Positions 1-10,287 of a stretch of DNA of 64,000 nt are shown piece after piece (position 1 is the stretch's first letter; the number at the start of each line of letters is the position of its first letter). Source of the DNA: Lenzites betulinus (lineage: Eukaryota > Basidiomycota > Agaricomycetes > Polyporales > Polyporaceae); assembly GCA_022264855.1 (NCBI GenBank), contig JABYQU010000022.1, forward strand, positions 124,001 through 188,000. Direction: 5' to 3'. The notes under the pieces were generated by a model, which saw only the letters and a program-made list of their open reading frames with translations, ran no database searches and was not told where the DNA came from. The translations under genes were made by a program, and so were the position numbers.

Positions 1-1807
1 CCATCGCGTCCTCGCCGCCCGTGTCGGCCTCCACGTCCTTGGCGCCAGAGCTGCCGGCCGCCTCGTCTCCGCCATCCCGCTGTCGCCGCTTCCGTTCGGC
101 CGCCTCGTTCTGTGAGATCTGCGCCTCCAGGCGCTCGAGGTCGTCCTCCGCGCCATGTTCTTCTTCCGCGCCCCGGTTTGCCCGCTTGCGCTTGCGGCGC
201 TTCGCCCCTTCCTCTGCGAAGTCTTCGTCCTCGTCCGTGTCTGCGACAAGGAAGTCGTCGGTCATGTACTCGCCGGGGCCCTTCCGGCCGGGCTCGTCCC
301 CGGACTGCTTCCGCTTCCCCTTGCGCCCCGCGGACTCGTCTCCGTACTCGTCCTCGGACCCGCCCCGGCCAAACCCGGCGTCCTCGTCCTCGTCGTCGGA
401 CCACATATCGTCGCCCGTGCGCTTGCGCGCGTACCCCCCGCGGCGCCGGCGCGGCCCGCCGAAGCCGTCGTCGTCGCCGCCGAGCCCGCCCGCGCCGCCC
501 GCGCGAGACTTGCGCGGTTTCCGCGCGGCCGCCTTCTCGAGCTCGAGGCGCTCGCGCTCGGGGTCCGTGGTGGGCTCCGGGGCGAGGCGCAGGCGGGCGA
601 CGCGGGTGTGCTTCTGGCCGACGGCGCGCACGAGCATGCGGTGCGTCTCGGACTGCATGCCGGTGGGGCGCAGGCTCATGTAGCCCGTGACGAGCGCCTC
701 GCACTGCAGGATCTCGGCGCGCTTGTGCTGGGCGACAAGGTAGGTGAGGCCGGTGCCGGCGCCGCCGGCGGACCCGCCGGCCTGCTGGGACTGGGACGGC
801 TGCGATTGGGAGAGGGGGGGCTGGGAACCGCCGAGGGCTTGTCGCGGGACTGCGCCGGAGGTGTCGATGGACTGCGTGATGTCGAGTATCTCCTTTCCGA
901 GCTGGAGACTGAGCGAGCCATCAGACCAGCGGACGATTCGACTATTAGATTGCCTCCGCTGAGAACATGGGAGCGAGACGCCGGGTGTGCGATATGAGTT
1001 GCCGGAGAGCGGAATTAGAGGGAAGACGTCAGCGAGGGGTGGGGTGGCTAATGTATCAGCAGGATTACTCACGTCCTGGCCGTACTGGTCCTTTGACCAC
1101 CGCCAGCGGACGGTATTCTCTACTTTCAGCTTAATTGACATGCTCTTTTCGCGGAGGGACTCGGACTGTTGGGACTCCTCGTCCTCCTGCTCCGGGCCGA
1201 CATATGTGTCAGGATGGAACGGCTTCGAGTCTACTTTGATAAAGTTGGGCATGCGGATGACCCAATACTGAACACAGGACGGTGGCGTCAGCAGCGGCCG
1301 GGCGAAGTTGAGTGTATGAGCAGGACAAAACTCACGCTGCCGTCCGAGCTCCTCGGCACTGGGATGTTGGGGATGGCGACGTCAGCCTCGAGTCTCTGTT
1401 CCAAGACTTGTTCTGGCTCGTCTTCTTCGGCGTATTCCAGACGTTCTCTGCGGTGGCGCTCGGGCGAAGACAGGCCGTCGTCCGGGTCCGCGTGCTCAGA
1501 GGTAGCGGAGGACGCGGAGTTCCTTGGGAGATGAAGGCCACTTTAGGATATACGCATGGGGAACGGAGGGAGACGCGCACTCGTGCTCGACCATGTTCAC
1601 GTCCTCGTCTTCTCCGAAGAGGTCGTGCATCTCCTCCGGGTCGTCCTCCTCCTTGCCGTCATCGTGGGCGGGCGGGGCCAGGGAGGGCTTGAGGTCGTCT
1701 ATGTTTTCCATATCTGCATCCTCTGCTTTGGGGGAGGCAGAGGGGTCTGAACCAAGCGCGCCATGCGGGTGGTGGGGGGAGAGCAGGGCACCGGCGAGGG
1801 AGGACAT
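1..1807 (-). CDS. LEO1: RNA polymerase II-associated factor LEO1 (Paf1 complex), partial
   Basis: Subunit of the nuclear Paf1 transcription-elongation complex, which travels with RNA polymerase II and supports histone modification. Four exons read on the minus strand: 1807-1581, 1522-1336, 1267-1073 and 958-1, with GT-AG introns in consistent phase; the 3' end lies outside the window. Exon 1 encodes an acidic N-terminus containing the typical DLFGEDEDV motif. Exon 3 opens with YWVIRMPNFIKVDSKPF and ends with VENTVRWRWSKD, the signature of the Leo1 domain. Exon 4 continues with VRWSDGSLSLQLGKEILDI, then HTRVARLRLAPEPTTDPE, and then a long charged Lys/Arg/Asp/Glu-rich tail, as in fungal Leo1. 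About 522 codons are visible. The ATG at 1807 is the first Met of the acidic region. Family identity is certain from the motifs; exon edges are inferred from splice consensus. Confidence 0.93.
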
Positions 1808-3140
1808 GGGGGCGGTCGCTGAACTGTGAACTTCGAGCTCGACGCGCTCTGCGCTCGACAGACGCCGGCCACAGTTCCTGTGCACGTGACCCATACTTTT
1901 GGCACATTTCGCAGCGCATCTCTCCCAGCAGCGGGCGTCGGACAGCGCGTGTCGAGGATAAGTGTCGCTTGCGAGCACCCCGATGCATCGCACAGACAAT
2001 AACGAGAGACACTCTGAGAGAGCATGCGGAGGGCGCGCAGGGCGCCTGCCGGAAGCAGTAAAGGACTTGATGGGGAGCGCGCGGGGGCCCGGCAGGCTGC
2101 TGTCCTCCATCCACGTCCACGGTCCCTGTTTCCTCACAAACCAACTAGGGTCTCCTCGCTGCACTTTGCTCATCCTTTGCCCTATTGGCACATTGCACAT
2201 GTCCGCGCGCGAATGTTGTCATGTTCACTTGCTTGTCGCCGCCTCAGGGCCTGCCACCCACCCCGCTCCTTGGTCGTCGCGCGTGGAACATGTTTCGCAC
2301 TGTACTGTGTATCCTTGGTACCCGCCCGGCCGCGCCACGAGGTCGCTCTGCGCTTGGCCCTTTGAATGCTAGTCTGTTCTTGCTCGCCTGCCGCGTGTGT
2401 GAGAACGGTCTTGGGGTTCTTTCACTGCCGTCGAGATTCCATCCGCCGCGCGCGAGCTCCGAGTGTGCTCTGTGCGAAGCTGGAGCTGTGTGATGCTTGC
2501 GATAGTGCGTGCAGCTCCGAATGCGCTCGCAGATGGGCCGATAGAACGAGCACGGACGGGGAGGGCATCGCCCCCGTCCACACGCCCGCCCGCTCGTCCG
2601 GCCGGGCGCGGCAAGAACCGAGAAGGGGAGGGGACCGTCTCCTCGAGGTCTCTCTCCGGCTCCGCAGCTGCTGCAGCCGCGCTCTGACTCGTCTGCAAGG
2701 TATGTCTCCCAAATCCAGTCTATCCACCTGCTCGCGCGCTGCACCCCGCCGTGGGACGCTGCCCGCGCCAGGCGTGCGAAAGACGTGTACACCCAACATA
2801 CACCCGCCTTTGCGTTCCAAGGAGCCCTCTCAGCGTCGCCCGACCCCTGCGCGCGCCAACAATGTGTTCCCTCGTCGCCGTCAGACGGGCTCGCCGTCCG
2901 CACCGCCGCCGAGACACCTCACGGCGCACCAGCCGGCGATGGGATCTGCACTCCGATTTCGATTCGGAGGGGGAGGTTTTGTCCTGCCTCTCGTCTACCC
3001 CCGTCCGTTCTAGGAAAGTAAGTAGACGCCCAGCCACACTTCATAAGCTCCTGCGCCCGCTGCTCGACATCCCTCAGCCCCCAGCTCTCTCGCACATCGC
3101 CCATCGCCCATCGCACACTGTTCGCCCATCGCCTTCCGCC
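1808..3140. promoter_or_regulatory. Divergent intergenic region between LEO1 and the Pro/Ser-rich gene
   Basis: This 1.3 kb stretch separates two divergently transcribed genes and must hold both promoters. It is GC-rich with pyrimidine-rich tracts near 3040-3140. Open frames here are arginine/proline-rich in every frame and show no domain or splice-supported continuity, so I treat them as composition artefacts. I see no clear TATA box. Confidence 0.5.
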
Positions 3141-4666
3141 ATGAACTCTTCGTCTTCACCCCAGTACGTGCCCCTTCTCCCCTACGCCACACCCGCTCAC
3201 CCTCGCAGGCGCTCTCCCCACTCTAGTCCCGTCCCCGGCTCTGCCCTCCGCCACTCCGACTTTCTCGGGGCCGCCACCCAGGAGGAACAACTCCACGACT
3301 CCCTCAGCGGCCTCGACATCTTCTCCGACGTCCGTCTTCTCTTCTCTCCCTCCCCTCCCCGCCCATTCTGACCTTTCTCCTCTAGCCATCGGACCTCCCT
3401 TACCCGGACGAGCCCGCGTCCGTCTCCCAGCCCGCCTCTGATATGGCCTTGTTCTCCAACTTTGTCGACTTCACCCCCTGGTCCTCCTCTCCTGGCTATC
3501 ATAACTCTCTTCACCTTGCGGGGACTACCGCCACGGACGGCTCCCCCACCGACCCCTTCGCTCGTCCCTTCCTGCCCCTGCACGACTCGTACTACGGCCC
3601 TACCGACTCTGCCTACGGTTCCCATTCGTCCCGCCCTGTGCCTCGTATTCACGTCGAGACAGAGCACCTTCCTCCTTTCTCCGCTGCGTCCCTCGACCCG
3701 CGCTCCCCGGCCTTTGAGCGCTCGCCCACGGCGCTCATGACTCCTACTCCCACTCATCCCAGTCCTTCCAGCATCGGCTCCTACCCGCCCGTGACTCCTC
3801 AGAGTCCCTTCAGTGCTTCTCCCTTCGGGACTCCTTACATCCACCAGGCCTCCAACTCGCCTATCTCGCCTCCGCACCACACCATCCAGCCCTTGGCTCT
3901 AGGCCACCTGGCAAGTTCCTCTGCTCTTTATTCTGCCATTCTTGTCTGACCCTCTCTTTACAGGAGACGCTCTGCACGCCTCCCCAGAGCGTCGCTAACG
4001 TGGGGCCCCAGAAGGTCCTCCACCTCGCGCAGTTTTATGGCCACCCATTCGGTGGCGAACTGGTCCCCCAGCAGGACTACAGGCCGCACACTCAGAGCGA
4101 CCGTCGTCGCTACGTCGACCAGGTCGACCTCGACGCGCCTATCTTCTTCTTCACCCAGAACCCGGCCGCGCTGGGCATCCCTCTCAAGGATGCTATTACC
4201 AGCAGGTTCATGCAGCTCGTCGACCGCGACGACCCGATGCTCAAGGACCGCGGACCCTCTGTTTCCATCAGGCTCAACGTGAGTGCTGCCCGCTCTTGCC
4301 TTTCGCGCAGTGATCTGATTATTTATGGGTCGCAGTGGCCGGGATACGCGCCCTGGAGTAGGCAGATCCCAACCAGGGACTTCAGGAGTCCGCCGCACCC
4401 GGTGACCCGGGCGAAGCTCGCGCGCAACGTTGCGAAGACCATTAAACGCTTCATAGACGTAGGTCTCCTTCCGGTCACTGCTTGCGATGCACGCGCTGAC
4501 TATTCACTCGCAGGAGATGGACGGTCGTCGCATGGAGGACGAGTCCCAGAGCAAGTGGCGTGTTGGCAGGCGCCACATCAAGCTCGAGGAGCTGATGCTC
4601 GTCGGCCTGCAGCATGTCTCCATGGGCTCGTGGCAGGCCCACCTTCGGCTCGTGCGCCGCCGCTGA
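3141..4666 (+). CDS. Conserved basidiomycete protein of unknown function, Pro/Ser-rich N-terminus
   Basis: Five exons: 3141-3329, 3386-3910, 3964-4278, 4336-4458 and 4514-4666, giving 434 residues. Residues 1 to about 240 are rich in Ser, Pro and Thr with short repeats such as SPSSIGSYPP, and look disordered. From about residue 250 a folded C-terminal region begins with PQKVLHLAQFYGHPFGGEL and includes IFFFTQNPAALGIPLKDAI, WPGYAPWSRQIPTRDF and the ending HVSMGSWQAHLRL. I recall this C-terminal pattern in uncharacterised agaricomycete proteins but know no function; a nuclear or regulatory role would be a guess. Intron 2 begins with GC instead of GT: splicing CTG/gcaagt...ttacag keeps the frame, while the nearest GT donor does not. 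Exon 1 contains an optional 45-nt in-frame intron-like stretch at 3164-3208 (gtacgt...cgcag). Confidence 0.8.
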
Positions 4667-7600
4667 GCGATATCGCGGGATCGCGGGGTCGTATTGCGAT
4701 GTCTCTGGCGGCCGCCAGGAGCTTATCCTCACAGCCCGAGCGCCTTCCACTGCCTTCCCCCGCGCTTCCCCTCCTGCAATACACTCGCTGCCCTGGATAT
4801 GTCTCTCGCCACCTCTAAGCGCCGACCTTGGGGGTTCGACGCCCTAGCACCGCCAGTGCTGGGAGCGCGATCCTCGCAAGTGTCGTCCACTCGGCGGGGG
4901 CGTATGCACGGACAGTACTATACTGTCATCCGGGCTTTTGGCCGATGGACCGCTTCTCGGATGTTCCTTTTCCCCTCATTGTATGCCTTACTGTGTAGGG
5001 GCCGTGGAGGGCTGGGGCCTGGGCCCATTCCTGCTCGGTATACCCTTGTACTGCCATGCCTACCTCTTCGTCTTCGGTCTCGTTCCTCCCTCGTTATGCA
5101 CTCAATTTCGCCGGTGTTCGCTCTGCTGACGAAGGCTGCGCGCATAGATATCTTTCTCTTGCATATGATCCCCTCCTCGTCTCTCTCTCGCCTCGCTCAG
5201 CGAAATGCTCTTGCCTAACTCATCGTGTTCTTGTCTGTCTGTTGTTCTAATACGCTCAACTTCGGATACCCCGCTCTGCCGTATAACACCGCAACTCAAT
5301 GTTTCAATGTATCAACGTTAGCCCCAGAATAGCCCGCCGCTGCGAACGCTCTCCGGAAGTCTCTCAGCCTTCATCAATCTCACCGATCGCAGACGGTCCC
5401 AGAAAGCGGCCTTCTCGTGCGTTCATCAACTTCAAGGTTCAACCCACCTGCAATTCAACGCGTGCGAACATCGAGATATCCTGCAGACGCCAACCTACGC
5501 CAACAGCCTCCGGCCTGTGCTGAGTTTCGACGTAGAACATGTCGAGTTCCTGCCCTCCCCCTTTGCTCGATCAGGGCCACCGCCTTGAGGCGTATGCCGG
5601 GTGCATATCGTGCTCATCGCCACCCGGAGGCTTGTGCAAATAGTCCCTCGCATGTGCCTCGACGGCGCGGCGGTGCCAGATTCTTCCAAACGGGGTTCAT
5701 CGATATGCGCCCAGCGCGCGACGGCGGTGCGCGAACTTCGTTAGGATGCTTCCCTTGCGCCCGGAATGCTGCCTCAAGGCTCCCCCATGCCGCCCACGCG
5801 TCTGGTACGTTCCCGTGCCGTGCCAAGTTCGGTTCGTCTTTCAGGTTGACTAGGTGCTGCACACATGGGTGCCGCGCGCGTGCGCGGTGCGTGCCGTCGC
5901 GAGCGCCGAGTCACAGCGCTCAGGTGTGAGAAGGGGGTCCGTCTATCCGACGGTGTCCAATGCACCACGGTGGCGTGCGGCCCCGGGGCGGAGGAAGGAG
6001 CTCACCGCCACAGTGCTATCCGATTTTCTCGAACGAACCGCGGATGCATAGGAGGCCTGGCGGTGCACGGTGGACCGCTGAGAGACCCAGGTGACGTGCG
6101 TGGGGTGCGCACACTGGCAGCGCGGGGCTCAGTTGGCAGATGGTGCGCGAGCTGCACGCTCTCCCGTGCGCCGCCGCGGCGCCTGCTGACAAGACCTGTG
6201 CGCGGGAGATATCGCAGATCGGTGACGAAAGTGGGGTACGTTTTCGCGTTAGTGGGCGTGCCATGGGAGGCGGCGACCGGCGGGACGTGCCATGCACTGG
6301 TGTACGGGCCGCACGCGAAGCTGCTGCTGCGCTCCGACGAGTGCGGGTACTGAGGAATGCCCGTTGGCGCGGGGGATGCCCCGATTGCGCTCCGTTCGCG
6401 TTCTTCTGAGACTCCCGGGTACGATACGCGAGAAACATCCCTGTTCGCCGACAGAAGACGCGTGTGCGGTCGCGGTGGCATGACCGTGCGTCGCAGCATC
6501 GCGCTTTGGTCAGGTAGGCTCCACTGTGCGGGCGCCGGTAATGTTAAATTGGCTGCGACGGATGTGCGGATGTTATCTTGAATATGACGGAGCTCGGGAT
6601 ATCATGCGAGATAAGCTGAAGCGCATGCAGTCGTGAGTCGCGGGACCTTCTGACCCCAGTCTCCAGTTCTATGGTCCCGCTGTCGGCGCGGGGCGGAGGA
6701 CTGCCACGATATCTTGTGTATGGGAGGGACCCCTGCGCGCTGCGCCACCCGGAGTCGACAATACGGGTGCGCAGCGGATAACGGCCTGGCGTCGGTCATG
6801 GGTGTCGGCGTGAAACGAGGTGCGCGTTCCGTTTTGGTAGGTACGCGAGCCGACAATGGACTAGTAGCAGCATGGTTTGCGCGTGGTGGACTGGGATGAT
6901 CAAACGGGTTTCCCCCGATGGCGCATGACGGACAGAAAATGGCAAGTGGTACGTACCTCGCGGGCGGCGCCGCTGAAGCCCGACGTGAACGTGAACGACG
7001 TCCTCGAGGGGGCGCAGGTACTGCGACTCGGCGTGTCCCGGGAGCGGCAGCAGTACTCCGTGCTAGCCCCAAGCGTGCGACGGAGCGCCCGCGCGCATCA
7101 TCGTCCGCGATTCCCATGTTGTTGGTCTCGTTCTCTCTTGCCGACGTCTGGCGCGTGCTAGCATCACGATTCATAGCGGAGACCCGTGTTGAACCCCACC
7201 GCGTGCCTATGCGCTGGACTCGTGCTACCTACCGAGTACTACCACTGCTGAGTAGCCCAATCTCAGGCACCCGCCCGGAGGCGACGCGTTCCCATCGATT
7301 GTCACCGTCATCGCACGCCGGCAACTATGTCTACGAGCTCCGGGCGATGATACAACGTTCTGATACTGTCCGCTACTGTCCGGCGCTGCTCAGCGCTCAG
7401 GGCCGCTCACCGACGTAACACCGTTCGCAGGAAAGTTCCACGGTGGAGCTACGCCTGCTCGGTTTCGTCGGGCGAGCAGGGCGAGTCGGTCTCCGCCGGT
7501 GCCTTGAGTCGCGCGCCCGCGGACTTTAGACATGTCTCGTGGTACGCGTGCGTACTGACTTAGGCTTTGCCTTCCCAGGTCGTGTATCGGAAACGCTAAG

Positions 7601-9390
7601 GTCGACTGTCAGCCACCATATGCAGAAACCACATACTTCACAAGCGGCATGTGCTCTGGGAGTGGTGTTGCGTCCCCCACTCTTCACGATGACATCGGGT
7701 CTTCAGAAACGTCGGAGCGCCCAGATTCTTCCGTCGGCATGTTCCTGGCAGATCGTGCGTACGTCCTTTTTCGCACATCCACTCTGCTCGGTTCTCACAG
7801 CACTCGCGGTGCAGAGATGTCGCGAGACGTGGAGAATGTTCCATCCGAACTCCGGACGAGTACATGGACAGACACGGCCGAGCTTGTGTCAAGTACGACC
7901 GTCGGGCACGGGCGTGAGCCGAAAGTAGCGGCGGCATGATATCGCGCTCGCCTTTGCGCTAGCATCCATTGCGGGTCGCACGATCGAGCGCCAGTCAAGA
8001 CCGCAGCTGCGCTTGGGAAAGATATCTACGAGTGAGCCAAGTTGGATCTTTGTCAGCTGATGATCCATGCATAACAAAGTCGAACATCATAGGTGAGCAT
8101 TCCTCCGATGGGGGGACCGTGGTGGCACCTCTCTTACCGCTTCGGATTCGGATAGTATGTCGTAAGCATGGGATGTGGTAAGGCTGATCAGCCGATGTGA
8201 GCGGTTTGCTGATGCCCTTTGGCCTTCCCAAGTAGGCGACGGGCTCTCAGAGAAGCTAGGAGGTCTACTCAGGATGGTGGTAGTTGCCGACTCGGGGATC
8301 TTGCGGACGCAACTTAGCGTGGCAAACTCCGGAGGAAGGTCATGTGGAAGACGCCTCCCAGGACCTCGGTGTGCTGTGGCTTTCAAGAAGCTCGTTTTGG
8401 TGCGTTTCACTGTGATGACGCGCGTCAATATCATTGAAGATCCTCGGGGTGGACATCGGACCGATGTTCCCTAGGCTCAATCGAGGCTTTGCGTGTGCTT
8501 CGTGTTGTGGAGCTGCATGGTGAACTCCGCCACAGGTCCGTGCCTGTGAAGCTCTCGACATATATAGGCGATCATCCTTTTGTTACCCGCCGAGTCCGAT
8601 GATATTTGGTTAAGATGTGTTCAAGATGCTGTAAGAGGCGCTCGTCCGCGCCTAACAGCGATGCATCTTGGACTGCGATGGAGTTTATGAGGACAGCACC
8701 TTTGTACCTACCATGAAAGGTAATATATGGCGCATCTGAACTGAGTCTATGTCGCACTTCGACGGCATGTGGTTACGTTTATTGCATCCAGAGCGGTCGG
8801 ACCGGTGTATGTAGCTGGCTACTACTAGTAAGCGCTGGGGTTCTGCACTTTGACAGGTATGTGCACAATCCAGATATATGCCACTAGCGATGTAGTACAT
8901 GAGACTGTATTTAGCATGCCGTATGTGAGTGATGTACATATAGAACACGGTGTATGTTTTGACCGATCGCCCGGCCTCCGCGTCAACTACTAGACCTGCC
9001 ATATCGGGACATCTTGGCGAACTAGTAGTTTTGTACATCCTTCCCAAAAAGGAGATCCTTGTACCGCAGGATGAGGCGAGTGTTTGTGGCCGGGCCCGTA
9101 CAAACCGCGCCTTATTGTCTCTCCCGCCTCATGCCCCGCCCGCGGACATTGTACCCCATGCTCGCTTGGGACGTCCTATTGTCCGCGTCCGCGAAGAGAA
9201 CTTGGACGCGTCCAGCAATGCATAAGCCTCAATGCTAGTACGGCATACGAAGCAGGATCCGGAACAATAGCGGGTCACAGCGAGCTTGAAGATAAATGCC
9301 ACTCGCGGGCTCGTCCGCTCCTTGCAACTCGCACCGCCCCTCCACCACCTAATAGCCTTCCCGACGAGCTCGACCGCTCCGTTCGCTCGC
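4667..9390. other. Long gene-poor stretch
   Basis: About 4.7 kb in which I find no supportable gene. All frames give Arg/Pro/Ser-rich or short products without recognisable domains, and I could not link any of them into a spliced frame. There is no obvious transposon terminus or tandem repeat. Positions 4667-5250 are probably the 3' UTR and downstream region of the preceding gene. The rest could hold a non-coding RNA or very old relics, but nothing in the sequence shows it. Confidence 0.4.
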
Positions 9391-9397
9391 TATATCA
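9391..9397 (+). promoter_or_regulatory. TATA-like element upstream of the 9430 gene
   Basis: The sequence tatatca lies 39 nt before the ATG at 9430 and is followed by a CT-rich leader. The position suits a compact fungal promoter. It supports 9430 as the start rather than any upstream in-frame non-ATG codon. Confidence 0.35.
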
Positions 9398-9429
9398 CTA
9401 CCGTCCTCCCCATCACATCCTCCATCGAC

Positions 9430-9846
9430 ATGTTGAAGCACGGCTCGCTCGCGGTCGCTGTCGTCCAGCGCCAAGTTATGCTCGTCCAAGGTATGCCACT
9501 CGCCGCCGCGTCTTTTAGCCGCACACTCACAGTCGTGTGCCACACAGCCGCGCGCACTCATGGACAGCGCGAGCGGTGGGTCGACGTATACACCTACACC
9601 CCGTTCGGCGAGCGCGTGTTCCTCGCCTCAGACGTCCCCCAGGCGCGCATCGCCGCGCGCGACATCCTCACCATCTTCCCCGAGGACGACGGCGCGCGCG
9701 CGCCAACGGCGGGCATGCTCGAGCTGCCCGCACAGGCGTTTTGGGAGTACACGGAGCTCAGCGCGCGCACGCAGAAGAGGCACGAGCAGATGTTCGATTC
9801 CGCGCTCGCGGCGAAGATGGGCATGAAGGACCGGCGGTGGTGGTGA
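9430..9846 (+). CDS. Small protein of unknown function
   Basis: Two exons, 9430-9490 and 9548-9846, predict 119 residues. The 57-nt intron (gtatgc...acacag) is a multiple of three, so the unspliced message would also stay open; I prefer splicing because the donor and acceptor are good and the intron frame reads as filler. The protein starts MLKHGSLAVAVVQRQVMLVQ, then has a well-ordered segment RWVDVYTYTPFGERVFLAS and DILTIFPEDDG, and ends in a basic KMGMKDRRWW tail. I see no signal peptide or membrane helix. I do not recognise the family. The clean frame and the intron argue for a real gene. Confidence 0.55.
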   Translation: MLKHGSLAVAVVQRQVMLVQGMPLAAASFSRTLTVVCHTAARTHGQRERWVDVYTYTPFGERVFLASDVPQARIAARDILTIFPEDDGARAPTAGMLELPAQAFWEYTELSARTQKRHEQMFDSALAAKMGMKDRRWW

Positions 9847-10287
9847 CTCTTTGGACGCGGATGATGGTGCGGTTCAAGCTCAGGTCTTGTGGTTTTCTTC
9901 TCTCTCTCTCGCTCTGTCCCCCCAGTTGTATCAATAGCCTACCCGTTCCCCCGCCATTTGTATCAATAGCACCCAGGTTATTTGTCTGTGTCTCCACGTT
10001 ATGTATCTATACACGCACCACGCACCTTGATTTTACATTGCATTGCCCGCCATTCGTCGCTCTTACCGCTAAGGAAAACAACGGGGTTGTCAGAATGTCG
10101 CACAGCAGATCATAGTGAGGAGTTTCAGAGTTCGTATATCGCGCACACGGTAATACAGCTTTATAGCGTAGGCAAGACAGTCAGACGGTGGTGAATCGGA
10201 GAGCGAGAAGAGGATAAGTAAGGTAAAATAACGACAACGGGTCCGGCATCTCACAAGCCCAGCAAAAAAAGACGACGGAAGGTATCA
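9847..10287. other. Intergenic space between two convergent genes
   Basis: Holds the 3' ends of the small gene (plus) and CAP-H (minus). CT-rich runs at 9898-9920 and AT-richer sequence around 10000-10200 fit 3' UTRs. Nothing else is seen. Confidence 0.4.

Noticed and set aside
155..997. 280-codon open frame on the plus strand
   Set aside because: It is antisense to LEO1 exon 4, whose minus-strand frame carries the family motifs. The open plus frame is a GC-rich composition effect.
2244..3013. Overlapping 200-codon frames on both strands between LEO1 and the next gene
   Set aside because: Arg/Ser/Pro-rich in every frame, no domain, no splice support; located in a promoter region.
5865..7418. 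Several 160-190 codon frames in the gene-poor stretch
   Set aside because: No recognisable motif, opposing frames equally open, no intron-supported extension.
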